Shown: one piece after another, positions 29,384 to 41,175 of the stretch
How positions within the stretch are numbered: position 1 is the first letter of the stretch
Layout: every line of letters starts with the position of its first letter
Source: Coprinellus micaceus
Taxonomy: Eukaryota > Basidiomycota > Agaricomycetes > Agaricales > Psathyrellaceae
Direction of reading: 5' to 3'
DNA: 64,000 nucleotides
Assembly (NCBI GenBank): GCA_951394405.1
Contig: OX596344.1
Location: 2,294,001 to 2,358,000, forward strand
Translations under genes and position numbers: made by a program
Notes under the pieces: model-generated
Told to the model about the DNA's origin: nothing
The model's input: the letters and a program-made list of their open reading frames with translations, nothing else
Databases searched by the model: none

Positions 29384-30070
29384 TCACCACTGATGCAATG
29401 ATAATCCTGCAACGAAAAAAAAAGTAATGATGTGTGAGGCACTGCGACCCCAGATTTTGAAAGACACAGTCTGATGGAACGCTGAGGGAGGATAGCAGGC
29501 AAAGTCAGGAGAAAGAAGGGGATCAGACGCAACATGAGGGTCATACATGAACATGCGAGGCAAAGATCCTGCTGAGGATGGTGAGATTGGCGCAGAGAAC
29601 ATGAGGAGCCAAAAGACATGACATACCAACCATGAAAGGGCAGCATTACAATTGGCAAAGAGCACCCACCGTCGACATTCCTCCTCGTACATCCTGTAGT
29701 ACAAGGACAAGTCGCTTGGCGTTAAGTCAACTGAGACAGACATCTGAGCCCCCTGGGTAGGCTTGAAGGCTTCCGGAGGGAAGAGGACATCAAGAAGGCT
29801 CTGAAGGCTGAAAGGAGGCTCACTCAATAGCACCCTGGGACTGAGTGATTGAAAACAAGAGGCGACACATTCTTGGGCAGAATGTAAGAAGGCATGAGCC
29901 TGGCGCGAGTAGCGCACAGCCTCCCTGTTGAAGATGAGCAAAAGCATGAACGACATGCAGAAGGGTACGAACTGGAGATCCCCATCGTCTATACACAAGC
30001 AGGAAGCATCAAGCAAATTTTCAGCAATGTCCTCAGGGAGAGGAGGGGCCCGAGTTGAAGGCAAAGACAT
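29384..30070 (-). CDS. Hypothetical protein
   Basis: ATG at 30070 opens a frame rich in hydrophobic residues: LPEDIAENLLDASCLCIDDG, VPFCMSFMLLLIFNREAV, SLQSLLDVLFPPEAFKPTQG, SDLSLYYRMYEEECRR. After EECRR a GTGGGT donor near 29667 suggests an intron, so the true 3' end is uncertain and the listed end is only the end of the open frame. It resembles uncharacterised agaricomycete proteins that neighbour F-box genes, but no domain is recognised. Confidence 0.4.
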   Translation of the reverse strand: MSLPSTRAPPLPEDIAENLLDASCLCIDDGDLQFVPFCMSFMLLLIFNREAVRYSRQAHAFLHSAQECVASCFQSLSPRVLLSEPPFSLQSLLDVLFPPEAFKPTQGAQMSVSVDLTPSDLSLYYRMYEEECRRWVLFANCNAALSWLVCHVFWLLMFSAPISPSSAGSLPRMFMYDPHVASDPLLSPDFACYPPSAFHQTVSFKIWGRSASHIITFFFVAGLSLHQW

Positions 30071-30119
30071 AGAGATGCGAAGTAGGGGGGATAAAAGCTG
30101 GAAGAGGGAGCACTAGTAG

Positions 30120-31483
30120 TCAAAAACAAAAAGAAAGAAGATTTATAGCGAGTGTTCAGGCCCCACAAGATGTTGGCACTATAGACTGGAAAAGGCCATT
30201 GTCTCGGCAGAAGTGGCGAGTCGACGTCACACTGAAGGTCAAACGGAAAAGGAATGAGGAACCCACGATCACGCCAATGTCACATGGTCGTGATCTTCAT
30301 GAATTCTTGGCACTTTTGACCTTGTACCGGACAAGTACCCAAGGCTTAAAGCCTCGGAATTAGAGAAGGCCGTGCCCCACGGCATACCAGTGTTTCACTC
30401 CGGCACATATCTACAACATCTACACGAGCCCTGTAGTCTATGATAGACCCACCTTTGATCCCAATAACACCTTCAGTATCCCTCCCCATGTCCCCGCAGG
30501 TTCCCCGCAACTCCCGCAGGTTCCCCGCAACTCCCGCAGGTTCCCCGCAACTCCCGCAGGTTCCCCGCAACTCCCGCAGGTGCCCGCATCTCGCGCGACC
30601 TGCGGCCTTGGGGAGGTCCTGCAAGCGTGACGCATGTCACGCAGTTTTTGGAACCACCCTTTCCTGGGAATCAAAGAGCTCGCATTTTCCATGAGAATGC
30701 AACGAACCATCGCCTGATTGGAGCCTTGAGTCACAGTGCGGAAAGCATTGCTGGAGCTCACAGGTGGAGTCAAGTCACGAACGGTGAGGTATCCACTAAA
30801 GCGGAGTACAACGCTACCCTGTGCATTGGAGACCCAGAATTCGTGAGAGTGAACAGAGAGAGCTCCCGCTGGCATTTAGGCCTTGAGTTCTGAAAATCGG
30901 TAGGAGGTCGTGGTTGCTTGTAAGTAGTATCAGCGCCGTTGTGAGTTGCGGGAAGGAACTTCTATATGTATGCTTCGGCGCCATTTCACTTCAGGGTCGG
31001 CTCTTAGAAGGTTTATAAGGTTTCCCTGTCAAACCCGAGTGATTCTTGCAAAGTGTGGTGTTGGTTTTTTGTGGAATGTGGTGCCCAAGAGTCTAACCCC
31101 TATCGTTCTTTAACCCCCACTTCCGTGGAGCCTCATTCACGGAGACTCTTAGTTAGCAGGGGGCGGATGCAGCGCCCGCTCTGAGCCTCCAGATCTTGGA
31201 GCGTGTATGCCGCATAGCTTCCATCCGAACCTTCACATAGAGCTCAGGTAAGTAGCCCGATCCCACATCCCGATACACGTATTACTGTAACCAATATAAC
31301 CGTAAGCGGATCCTAGGATAGATGTGATGCCGTCGGGAGTGACATGCCACGTTCCACGTTATAAGGGATGGCCTAGGCGGCGCTTATTCCTCACTCCTCA
31401 ATGGTTCCCCCTCACAGCGCATCGTCTTCTCGGTGTACTTTCCCCTTCGAAACTATACTCAAATCAACCAAAAATTTCCCAGT
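30120..31483. other. Intergenic region with a 20-base tandem repeat
   Basis: No firmly supported gene. Frames at 30438-30875 (minus) and 30627-30893 (plus) oppose each other. The minus one (EFWVSNAQGSVVLRFSGYL) could be a gene fragment but has no recognised domain. Confidence 0.35.
30495..30580. repeat. 20-base tandem repeat, four exact copies
   Basis: Four exact copies of CGCAGGTTCCCCGCAACTCC start at 30495, 30515, 30535 and 30555, followed by a partial fifth. The minus strand is G-rich (GCGGGGAACC), so it could form unusual DNA structure. It makes repetitive frames on both strands that are not genes. Confidence 0.9.
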
Positions 31484-32806
31484 ATGTGCAGCTGGCTATT
31501 GTTGCGGGGAATCCCGCCGGGGATCCAACTCAAAGAGCTCCAGGATTTGACTGCAGTGCTGCACCGGACAGACACCTTCCCATGCGCTATCGGCGAGCAT
31601 TCAGACCTTTTTCGAGCTCAGAGAGTCGAAGATGAAAAGGGGAAGGTCTGTGGGCTCTTTTAATTCCCCTTTTTCATCGATTTCGCCGACACTGTCCTGT
31701 AGAGGGTTTTGGCGCTCAAAATAATGAGGGCGGGCTCCAGCAGCAACCCAAACTTCTTTCAAGAATTGCAGCAGGTAACGATTACCTTTGATTGGCGGCA
31801 TGTTGGCTGAGGTTACTCTAGAAACTGGTTGGTTTGGGAGACCTCTGGGCGCGCCTCGTTCATGAAAATATCGCCCGTGTCTACGGAGTTGCTTATGGCT
31901 TTGGGCGGCTTCCTGCCATAGTCATGAACTATTATCAAGGGTCCCTGGTTTCCTGCATGAAAAAGCGGCCTTACAGCAACGAGGAAAAGATGAAATGGGT
32001 GGGTTTTCTCATTTCATCCAAACGGGCTTGCAACTGAGTCCTCAAGCCAGGTGAAGGAAATAGCGTCTGGTATGAAATATCTTCACCGGCAGAGCTCTCC
32101 TGTGGTGCACGGTGATCTCCGTGGCGTGAGTTCCACCCCTCATTTCCCGTTTGAGCCCCTGACGACGTCCAAGCACAGTCCAACGTCTTCCTAGATGCCT
32201 CAGGGAATTGCCAAATTGCGGATGTGGGAATGGTCTACTTGACCGATTCCTCAGAGTTCCTCTCAATGCAGAGTGCTACGACTTGTCGGTGGACCGCTCC
32301 TGAGCTCATGGACCCCCAGATTCCGAGGCAGACTACAGTTGGCCCAGAGTGCACTACCCGGAGCGATGTGTTCTCTTTTGCCATGACCATTGTCGAGGTT
32401 GGGGTCGGATTCACCTCGCTTCCATCGTGACGTTCTAATTGGGTGGGCTTCTTAGATCTTCTCCGAACACCCCCCCTTCAAGCAGAACAAGAACGATACA
32501 TCGGTTATATTCCTGATAGTGAAGGGAGAACGCCCCGAGCTGCCCCAATATATCCAAGACAACCCACTTCTATCTAGACTAATTCCGATGTGCTGGGCAC
32601 AGGAACCGTCCAAGCGCCCAACTATGGCGCACGTTTGCTGGAAGCTTGGCCTGGTACGTCGAAAGGCTTCAGGTGTCACTGAGTGTATGTGCTCACCAAC
32701 ACAACAGACGTCAAATTTTCGCTACGTTTTGGAGTGGTGGGTCTTATGTGCTGTCAATCCTGCCCCCACCATATTGAAGGCCGTTCGCAGGGTCAATCTA
32801 ATATAG
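31484..32806 (+). CDS. TKL-type protein kinase 1
   Basis: Exons 31484-31645, 31703-31774, 31822-31998, 32051-32125, 32179-32397 and 32456-32806 join in frame, giving about 351 residues. Kinase landmarks: VAIK-type Lys in VLALKIM; hinge AIVMNYYQGSLVSCMKK; catalytic loop VVHGDLRGSNVFLD (Asp and Asn present, Gly in place of the usual Arg, common in these fungal TKL kinases); IADVG in place of DFG but with the Asp kept; WTAPELMDP; SDVFSFAMTIVEIF; and CWAQEPSKRPTM near the end. The glycine loop is poor (AIGEHSDLF), so the N-terminus may be incomplete. The tail after CWKLGL is doubtful; a GT donor there may lead to another exon. Substrate unknown. Confidence 0.7.
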
Positions 32807-33893
32807 ATTGGGTTGTTCTGACTCCAGGACAACTCTTCCACGCCCTGTGCTTCTTTCTTCGTTACGATCTTCGCTTCTGTATCCTCGTCGGACATATTGT
32901 ACTCGCCCATGCCCCATGTAGTATGTCAGCCCGCTTACCTCTCTCTGCATCTTTCTTTTTCTACTGTTCGACAAGATCCCAACGTTTTTGCCCCCTCCGT
33001 CGTGCTTTCGATTATCAAAAGGACCTCATTCTGTATAGACGATGGACCCGCTATACCACTATGGTCTCTATCCAGGGATTTTTTCGCAGTAGATTTTCAC
33101 GCCAGTGGCCTTGCATTACATCCGAACACCCTCCGGTGTCACTCTCCGTTAAACACAGAGCCTCCCGTTTCCCCTCCCGCCCGCAGGGCTCCCTGACAGA
33201 AGTCTTGAAGTAACAGGTAGCCATGATCACATATCGATGACAGGAGTTCTTTACCAAGTTCGCATGGAGGAAGCCATGCCCTTCACGGCAGGTGCACCAC
33301 GCCCCCGACCACGGGGTTCTCGAACGTCGCCTTCATATCTCCACAGTCACAGATGTCATTTATTTGTCACCTTCAATGAACTGGATGGCACCTATTCCCC
33401 ATCCTCTCGGTAAAGTATATTAGACCCAAACCAGGGTTACTTTAGACGCTCGCTCCAGATCTGTCTCCACCCCCCTACACGTAGAGGAAAAGGAGGTGCT
33501 GAATAAGTGAATACTGATCCATTTGAGATAGTTAACGGGGATTCATTCGTGAAAAGCTTATCGGGTCCCGTACCAAATGCGTCGATCATGCCGCGCTTTG
33601 CTCCGGACACTATGGAACATCATGCATCACCGTCCAGTCAAGCGCCCAGGGCCCCAGATCTTCTGAGACGCTTTGACGTGCTTTGAGGAAACTTCGTGGT
33701 GCTATTCTCGTCGTCCCAAAACGACGTGTTGCAGGCTCAGGGGCCAGATGGTCACGGACGGGAACCCTTTCACCATACCCGTCTCCCTGTCCAGGATCCC
33801 AACCAATTTAAGACGAGTTCTTCAACTTAAACGTGGAAGGTATATATGATATCACATCCCAGGGGCGACCCAGGACAATTATTCCACCAGACA
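32807..33893. other. Intergenic region
   Basis: Open frames here (such as 32683-33213) show no domain and overlap the 3' side of kinase 1. The last part upstream of 33894 should hold the promoter of kinase 2. Confidence 0.4.
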
Positions 33894-35354
33894 ATGGCGG
33901 ATGTGCATTGGCGGAAGCGCCTCACTTCCCTCTCTGACGAGACGGTTTTTCCTGACCTCGAATTGAAGGTAAGTTTGCGAGTCTCTCGACATTACCGCCC
34001 AGATCTTCTTGCTTACGTCCTTCAACTCCCAGATCCTATCGACAGACGAAGTCGTACTAGTTCCCAAGGCTTCAAAATCGACCACGCAAGTTGGGGACAT
34101 TCAGCCAGATCATCCAATCGCAACTGGCGGCTACGCCGATGTCTACAAGGCCCTTTTCCGAAGTAAGGGGGCTAAGGAGTTTGTGGAGGTAAACAGACGT
34201 GCTTTCCGTGCACCAGGTCTATCATCTCATGGCTACTCCCACGACAGGTCGTAGTCAAGGTCATTCGAGGTGCTCATATAGATGCCAACAACGACGAGAA
34301 GATGGCTCTGTATATCAAAGTGAGTTACCTGTCTGAAGTTCGATCTCGGAAATTGAAGCAAATGTAGCGCCTCCGAAGAGAGTATCGAGTCTGGGGCTCC
34401 CTCTCACACCCGAATGTTGTTCGGCTAGAAGGTATATTCATCCATTCGGCGCTACCCTCCGCTGGGTTAGTAGCAGCGTACAAACCGTACATGGATCTCT
34501 TGAAATTCATGCGAGGAGGTGAAGACTTCGATCGCATCTCCATGGTATGCCCCGTCTGGCCACTTGCCATGGAAGCTCCTGTCCGACACCTTGCATTTAT
34601 CATAGGTCCAGGGTATAGCTTGTGGATTGGCCTATCTTCACGAAAATCAAGTCGTCCATGGAGACTTGACGCCTGTAAGTGGGGGTCTCGTAAGTATGCC
34701 CAAGTTCCACTGACATGATATCCGGTTCTGTAGTCCAACATTTTAGTCGACAAGAGCGACACGGGAGGTTTCTTTCCCCTGATCTCAGACTTCGGTAAAT
34801 CCAGGCTAGTAGGCGTGAAGGGATGCACGACGAACATGGGAAATACGCCCGCTCTGTGAGAGCTCCTGTGAGCCGCTCGCTTGTGTTTGCTAACGTGCTG
34901 GATCCAGTGCGCGGCCACCGGAGTTTTTGGCATGCGACTCCACTGAGGAAGTCACGAACAGGAGCGTTCTGGTCGCAGCCTCCGACGTGTATTCGATGTC
35001 GCTCATCTTCCTCGAGGTAGGCTCCCCTGTCGCAACGAATATCAAAGGGTAGCTTACCGACTCGATTTTGCACCAAAGGTCATCACAGGAAAGAAGGCGT
35101 ACTGCGAGGAGAAGATTGCAGAGTACAAGATTGTCGGAAGCATTGTGCAGTCCCATTTGCGTCCAACCCGCGAGAAGTATCCCATCCTGGATCGCTCGTA
35201 TGACTGTGTCTGGCCCATCATGGAGGACTGTTGGAAGACCTCACCACCAGACCGCATTTCTAGTCAGGAGGCTTATATGCGGCTCCTTCAGACTCAGGCC
35301 CACGTCCACGTCCAGCTCTCTCCAGTCCTCCAGCCTGTTCACGGCATTAACTAG
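33894..35354 (+). CDS. TKL-type protein kinase 2
   Basis: Exons 33894-33968, 34033-34188, 34248-34319, 34368-34544, 34606-34674, 34734-34855, 34908-35016 and 35079-35354 join to 351 residues, all with GT..AG introns and matching phases. Landmarks: glycine loop IATGGYADVYKALF; Lys in VVVKVIRG; RLRREYRVWGSLSHPNVVRL; catalytic loop VVHGDLTPSNILVD; LISDFGKSR with intact DFG; ARPPEF; SDVYSMSLIFLEVITGKKAY; and CWKTSPPDRISSQEAYMRLL. It is closest to the C-terminal kinases of the two fusion genes further right, and lacks their N-terminal modules. All catalytic residues are present, so it should be active. Substrate unknown. Confidence 0.85.
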
Positions 35355-36502
35355 TAGCCTGGTGTCGCTTGACTTCGTCGATTCAATGTAGCTCCTGTGC
35401 AATTCATCGATTCCAACCCTTCACAGTTCCCATGAGGAGTATTGGGAACTGGCAGGGTCGCGACATCAGTTGTCCTAGGCGCTGGTCCTAGGTCGCGACT
35501 TTTCGACCCTCCCTGGTCGTGGCCCCGGTAGACAAACACGCGACATGGCCACTCAAAGGCTTCCTCACAATATGACATAGCGTCATTAGGAATCTCCCCC
35601 TCTTGTCAGGTGGAGCGGTACCCGCGATCGAGCAATGTCAACCTTGCTCCGATGTCAGGTCGCATGTTAGGCACTAGCGCTCAGAGTTTGTTTCAGGGGT
35701 GTGATGGGCTCAGGTTGCCCCAAATCCCTGGAACCCGCCCCAATCTCTCCTCCTCTCCACGTTGTCGGTGCATGCTCCCACTTTGTAGAAGGCATGTACC
35801 GTCTGACCACCCTTCACTTTCCTTTCGCAGAATTCATTAGATTACTTCGGTCCACGTTCCCGGCACTTCCAATTAATGTCACAGTCCCATCCTGGTCCCA
35901 TGACTGCTATTAGGCGCCCAATCGATGCTAATCAACGCAAAGGGTGGCGGCCCACGACCACAGGCGTTGCTCACACTGCGGGTGGCCTATCCCACGTGTA
36001 GTATGCATTGCACTGTGATGGTGTGACGAGGACGGGGCCAATGCCTAAATCAATACTACCACAAGCGCGCAGGAAGCCCACAGAAACAAATGGGATCCAA
36101 GCAAGCGCCTGCGTTGAGAAGTGGGAATCGTCTTGCATGGCCATTTTTAAATCTCTATCTGAGAATCTCAGTGGGGTAAAAGTGGCTTATGAGCCGTTTT
36201 GGGTGACGGTATATGCCTACTTCACGCCAGTCCCCTTACCCCGTTGGACAATTATGTCCCCAATGTGACGGTGTTCGAGACTTTGATGGTTCGTTCTCGG
36301 TAAGCCAAGTTCTATTGTATGGCGGGGGCGAGAAAAGAGGGTACCTGACTGCAGGAGCAAATGATAAGAGCAAACGACCCTCTTTCTGTAAAGCTGTGAC
36401 ATAGCCAAAATGGTGGACTGACTGCTTTGCGGCATTCACGCCGCTCGCACCCGCCGCGGTATTCATGGATGGATGTGGACCTAATAGTCCTAGGACTTGA
36501 TA
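35355..36502. other. Intergenic region without a recognised gene
   Basis: Only short frames without domains or consistent splicing are seen. Confidence 0.4.
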
Positions 36503-37533
36503 CCCAGTGAAAAGTGACTCGAGCGAAATCAAGCCGGGCCAAAGGCATCAAACCGCGCTCGAGTGGATTCAAGTGTAGACGAACTAAACTAAGAGCTACT
36601 AATAGAATAATCAAATTTGATTCTCATCGCGCCATGCCGACTAGATATTTTGTTGGCATTCGAGCGAGGTCGAGCTAGGTCGAGGAGGCCTAACAAATTA
36701 TTCCCTCGAACTGTAGTCGAACATACACTTTGATTTATTTCTGGCCGGCACCCGAGAAGGAGATTGGGAGTGACAGATGCCACGTCCTCTTCTTTCTTCA
36801 CTCCCACATCCTTCTCCCCACCGCCCCAAGTCTGCCCCTCTGTGTACATGCCCAGGAACTGTAAGTTGTGCCATCGGCTCCTTGTATACGTGCACCATAA
36901 ACTGACCCTTGTCTTCTTTATTCTTCCTGCCTCAGGTTACGAGTACGAGCAAGTGGCAGGAGCTGGCCAACAAAATGGAGGGGAGGGAGATACACACAAG
37001 TAAGTGCCCTTCAATTACACCAGCCCCGAGCACATTGACCAAGTTCCCCTGGGCCCCCAATGCTAGGATGTCTCTGTCAACGCTCGTGGGGCCGCAGTTC
37101 CCATCGCCGCCGCTGTCTGCCAGATTTGGGAAGATAGGATTGAGTGGAGCGGCCCTACGTGGCGCCCATACATACATACTTACAAAGGTATCAACCGCCT
37201 CCTTGCCCATATATCGTAGCACGGATTCCATGCATGTATTATGTAGAGTGTGTTTGACGAATGCAAGTGAATTTTACCAACCACTGGAGCTCGGAGAACG
37301 GCTATGCATTCCGAAAATTACAGGACCAAGCGGCCGCATTGTGTGGATAATCTCATCTAGAGTGATCGAGCGTCGTCAAGTTGGTCTAAGTTTGCTTAAG
37401 ACTCTTGACCAGACTTTGTTTGCTTCGAAAAAAAGTCCAACTGGGCTAGCCAGACCAAGCACGATCAAGCACTGTCAAGAACTTTGATTTGTCTCCGTCA
37501 CGTTAGATTCGGCTCGAGTCACTTTTCACTGGG
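36503..37533. mobile_element. Non-autonomous DNA element, 1031 bases
   Basis: The outer 22 bases are exact inverted repeats (first 20: CCCAGTGAAAAGTGACTCGA). The same 7-base word CTTGATA lies directly outside both ends (36496-36502 and 37534-37540). GAGCGA and TCGAGC words recur near both ends. The core CAGTG end is hAT-like, but the duplication I can see is 7 rather than 8 bases. Inner frames (for example 36909-37487) show no transposase. Confidence 0.8.
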
Positions 37534-38170
37534 CTTGATAGGCCGCGACCGTTGAGGGTTCCACCAAGCTATCGCGGTAGTGCTGGTACTACGTAACACG
37601 TACCATATAGCTAGGCCGAATCACAACGGAGACAGAGAACTGATCGGATTTCATCCTTATCTCGTGTGCCATCGTTCCATCGTCACCCCGTAGCCAGAAG
37701 TGGGGGTGTCCAATCCCTGTATGTCACGCGGCTGGCCCGTGTCACACTTCGTCACAGTGTCACGCGGAAACTCGAAACAGGGGCACTTGTGAGCACCTTT
37801 CGTGCCTTTCCGTCTCTCATCCCTTAGATATAAATATTGGGAGGGTAGAAATCAATTTAACATGTATATAGACAGCCAATAGAACTCATTTCGCTGTGCC
37901 AACATGCGTGTTCAGTCAACTAGAGGACCAAAGGGCTCTGAGGCGCCCGTGTCACTGCTCTATTTCCATTTTTGGCCATGAGCCTGGTCATGCTGATCAC
38001 GAACGTCCGGCACCTTCTGCCCCATAGCTCTCCACTGAGTCCACTTGGAGCCATATAAAAGACACCTTCGTGAAGCTAAAATGATACTCTATGTTTATAT
38101 TTTAGTTTGGTGCGATTTATATACTTTGGTGTAGCGCAAATTTGAGTATTGCAAGGGGCAGATAGACACT
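37534..38170. other. Intergenic region without a recognised gene
   Basis: TCACGCG words recur near 37720-37770. No gene recognised. Confidence 0.35.
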
Positions 38171-38447
38171 CTTGTAAAGAATAGAACTCAGTACGACCTG
38201 CTCAGACGAGCAGGGTTTGTAGAGACTTTCATCTCAAGTAACTTCTGGCTATAGAACTACACGATTGGATTTTTGATTAAAGGCCTACAAGTGTCAGATA
38301 CTACCCAGTGAAAGGAGGTATCTCAGGAGTGAAGAAGCCTATGAAAAATCGAATCGTGTAGTTCTGTTAGAATCCTTCTTCGCTACAAAATTGGTCTATA
38401 AATTATCCCAGTACGTGCACTTGTTGTTGAGTTCTATTCTTTACAAG
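38171..38447. repeat. Foldback element, 277 bases
   Basis: Outer arms CTTGTAAAGAATAGAACTCA (38171-38190) and its exact inverse (38428-38447). A second, inner inverted pair lies near 38255-38280 and 38344-38367 (AGAACTACACGATT). The whole unit could fold into a long interrupted hairpin. No clear target duplication is seen. Confidence 0.65.
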
Positions 38448-39183
38448 TTTTCCCTGCCAAATTGGCAGTGACATCAGGTGAATTGCCAAATATCTGGTCC
38501 CGTACCTAACTTAAGCACATAGAATTTCGCCAAGATACTAACCTACTATGTAGACATCTATTCCACGATTTATTTGAGTAGAATACGCTGTGTAGAGCGT
38601 GCAGTCGGGCAAAGCGCTCTCGGTTTCACCTATCGGCATGTGACACGCGCGTGACGCCATTGTCACGCGCGTCGGCCGTATAGGGAATTGGACACCCCCA
38701 CCAGAAGTGCTGGCTCGCCTCAGATGAGACACTCGTCATCTTTTTTCAGAGTTAGCAGGCTGCCAAGTACCCGTAAAACCCATAATTCTCAGAGTCGACG
38801 CGAATAATGGATACGCCGCGCAAGCTCCGATGACGGGCGCCTAAATGCTTCGGGTTCAAACTGCAACGCCGGCAAAAGCCGAGCCGATGCCCGCCGGGTA
38901 TGGCAGCTGGTCGAAGCGTTCTGGAACACGCTACAGCCAACCTCCAGATCCAGATACACATGATATATCCCGTCGCTGGGCAATCCCCTCGAATGTACCT
39001 GCAAAGTCGTAATATCATAGCGGTATCAATGCTTAGCGCCCAAGCCGACGTAAGTAAGGAATCGAGCCATAGATCGCGGCATGAACCTCCCAGCGTCCTT
39101 TATCGTTGTTTATAGGACAACTGACGGCGATTTTTCCCAACTTCCACCCGTGGAACACGAATCCTTTCATATCTTGGAGGAAA
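38448..39183. other. Intergenic region, 3' of the F-box/LRR gene
   Basis: TGACACGCGCGTGACG and related GTCACGCG words occur near 38640-38670. No gene recognised. Confidence 0.35.
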
Positions 39184-40653
39184 TTAGTCTAAAGTGGCAG
39201 AGATGGTCAGTCCGTGGTGAGCATCACAAGAAAGAAGGCAACGCACAGCGTCACTATTCCCTGCTACCCCGAGCCATCGGTATGTCAACTCCAAGATTTC
39301 CAAGCGGGGAAACACTGCCGCAAGCAGTTCCATCACAGCGCGCGACAGAACAAGGACCTCCAACATGACCCTTTTGGGAGTCAGACTCCCATTTTCGGCA
39401 AATGATCGAATGACGGACTCCAGTTCTTCGACCGATGTGATGACACCGGCAATCTTCAGGCATTCAACGCTGTACGCGATTGTGCCGATCCTCGAAATGG
39501 CCGGAAAGACGCGAGGGGCGCCACCGGTGGTGTTGAGTCCCAGCTCCAGCGTGTGCAAGTTGCTGAACTCCACGCTGGACAAGACGCTGTTCAACCACGC
39601 ATCTGGGTTTGCCCATGGGGACGTTTGAACCGGGGTTCGGTTACAGCAGTGGATTGGGGTAAACGAGATGTGCCCGATTGAGGGATGCGCTCGGAGGAAG
39701 CTGTTCATCCCTGTGGGATCGTCGAGGTGATATTGGTCGAAGGGGAGCTGGAGTTGTAGACTTCTCAGGTGAGGAAGGAATCCGAGGGAGTTGAACAGAG
39801 TGGAAAGGCGATAGTGCTCCATACAGGTGATCGAAAAGCATTGCAAAGTCGGGGAGAGGGTGTTGAGAAACCTGGCCAGGGTTTCTTGCTGTCGGGCAGC
39901 GTCTTCAACTAGCAGAGGGCCGTCCGTTTTCAAGCTCAGATTTAAACGAAGGGTTTGGATCGAGGGGAGGTCATGGATACCCTCCGCCAATAGTGCCATC
40001 ACGTCGAGACTCGTAGAGAGCGACAAGATGGTGAGCCTTGGTCCAAGTGAATGCATAGAATCGTTCAGGACGGTCAAGCAGAACGGCATCTCCGCTGGGC
40101 ATGGTCGTTCCCATTCGATGTGCAGCTCGCTGGTGCTTGGAAGGCTTGCAAGAGTTTCCGATAGACGGTCAGCCAGCTCCAGGTTCTCTGATGTGTCAAG
40201 CTCCCCCATCCTGGTCCTTTTAGAGTTAGTCAGCTCAGGTACAGCTTTCGGAACGATCTTCAGGGCCTACCGAAATGAAGAGGCGGAATTCCGAGGACTT
40301 CCAGATCTGGGAACCCTCTTCGGATTTCGGGCAGAGCGAAGGCAAGCGGACCGTATCGCCCTCGGATGAATGGTTATGGACTTGACGAGTTGTCGCGTGC
40401 CCAGCTCCCTCCTGTAGTATCGTCAGCATGGTGATATCCAAGAAATAGAATCGGACTCGACGTACCCTAACCTCGCCAACCTCGCTCCAAGTCGCAACGG
40501 TCGATCATCGTCCAGTAAAAGATGACGAGAGGTCCTGTCGGTGCAGATCCAGTAGAAAAAGTGGCTCGCTGCGGCCAAGTTACGGAGGCGATGATCTGGG
40601 ATGAAAGACGCCACGCGCAGCCATATCTCGGTAGGTAGTTCTTCGAGAGCCAT
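39184..40653 (-). CDS. F-box / leucine-rich repeat protein
   Basis: ATG at 40653 (MALEELPTEIWLRVASF). Exon 1 carries a clear F-box: LPTEIWLRVASFIPDHRLRN, LAAASHFFYWICTDR. A GTACGT donor near 40465 leads to a short middle exon (RELGTRQLVKSITIHPRAIR), then an intron near 40260-40215 and the long last exon to the stop at 39184. The last exon has irregular leucine-rich repeats (LPSIQTLRLNLSLK, FLPHLRSLQLQLPF, FSNLHTLELGLNTTGG, LVLSRAVMELLAAVFPRL). It likely acts as a substrate receptor of an SCF ubiquitin ligase, binding Skp1 through the F-box. Exon edges in the middle are inferred. Confidence 0.75.
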
Positions 40654-41175
40654 AATCTGCTGCGTGCTGGCGGTCGACGAGGGGCAGGTGGGGCTAGATG
40701 TGGCCCAAATGAGGTGAGCCTGCACCCTGTCGCATTATAAAAGAGTGGCTCTGGTCGGTCCCATGGAGCCCGTGCAGCACCTTTGCACGCCCTCGAGATT
40801 GATGATGTGCGGAATTTGTCCGACTGGCTTTCGCCCGCGGCGTTCCGATTCGTGTGTGCGCGCGGGCATGATGTGGGGCAAGGTGAAGGAATCTATGACA
40901 GATTGTGAGCAGATATTCCTCGGGAACGCTGTATGGTGTCTCACCTCTCAACTGTCGATCCCTCGTGCCAATCAAGCGGTCAGTAGCCGTTCCTCTGGGC
41001 GCTTAAGGTCCAAAAAACGGAGCCGGGTACTTGCTCACTCATTAAGATGCCGGTACGGCAGAGGTAAGAAGCGTGCAACACGACCTTCAGGGTCCAACTC
41101 AAAAGATACGTAAAAACACCTGCTCGTTCAAGGGTACGCCATGTGGAGTGCATCGGTACATGAACCATGACATAA

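Noticed and set aside
30438..30875. Possible minus-strand gene next to the 20-base repeat
   Set aside because: Half of it is encoded by the repeat, and no domain or neighbouring exon supports it; left as unproven.
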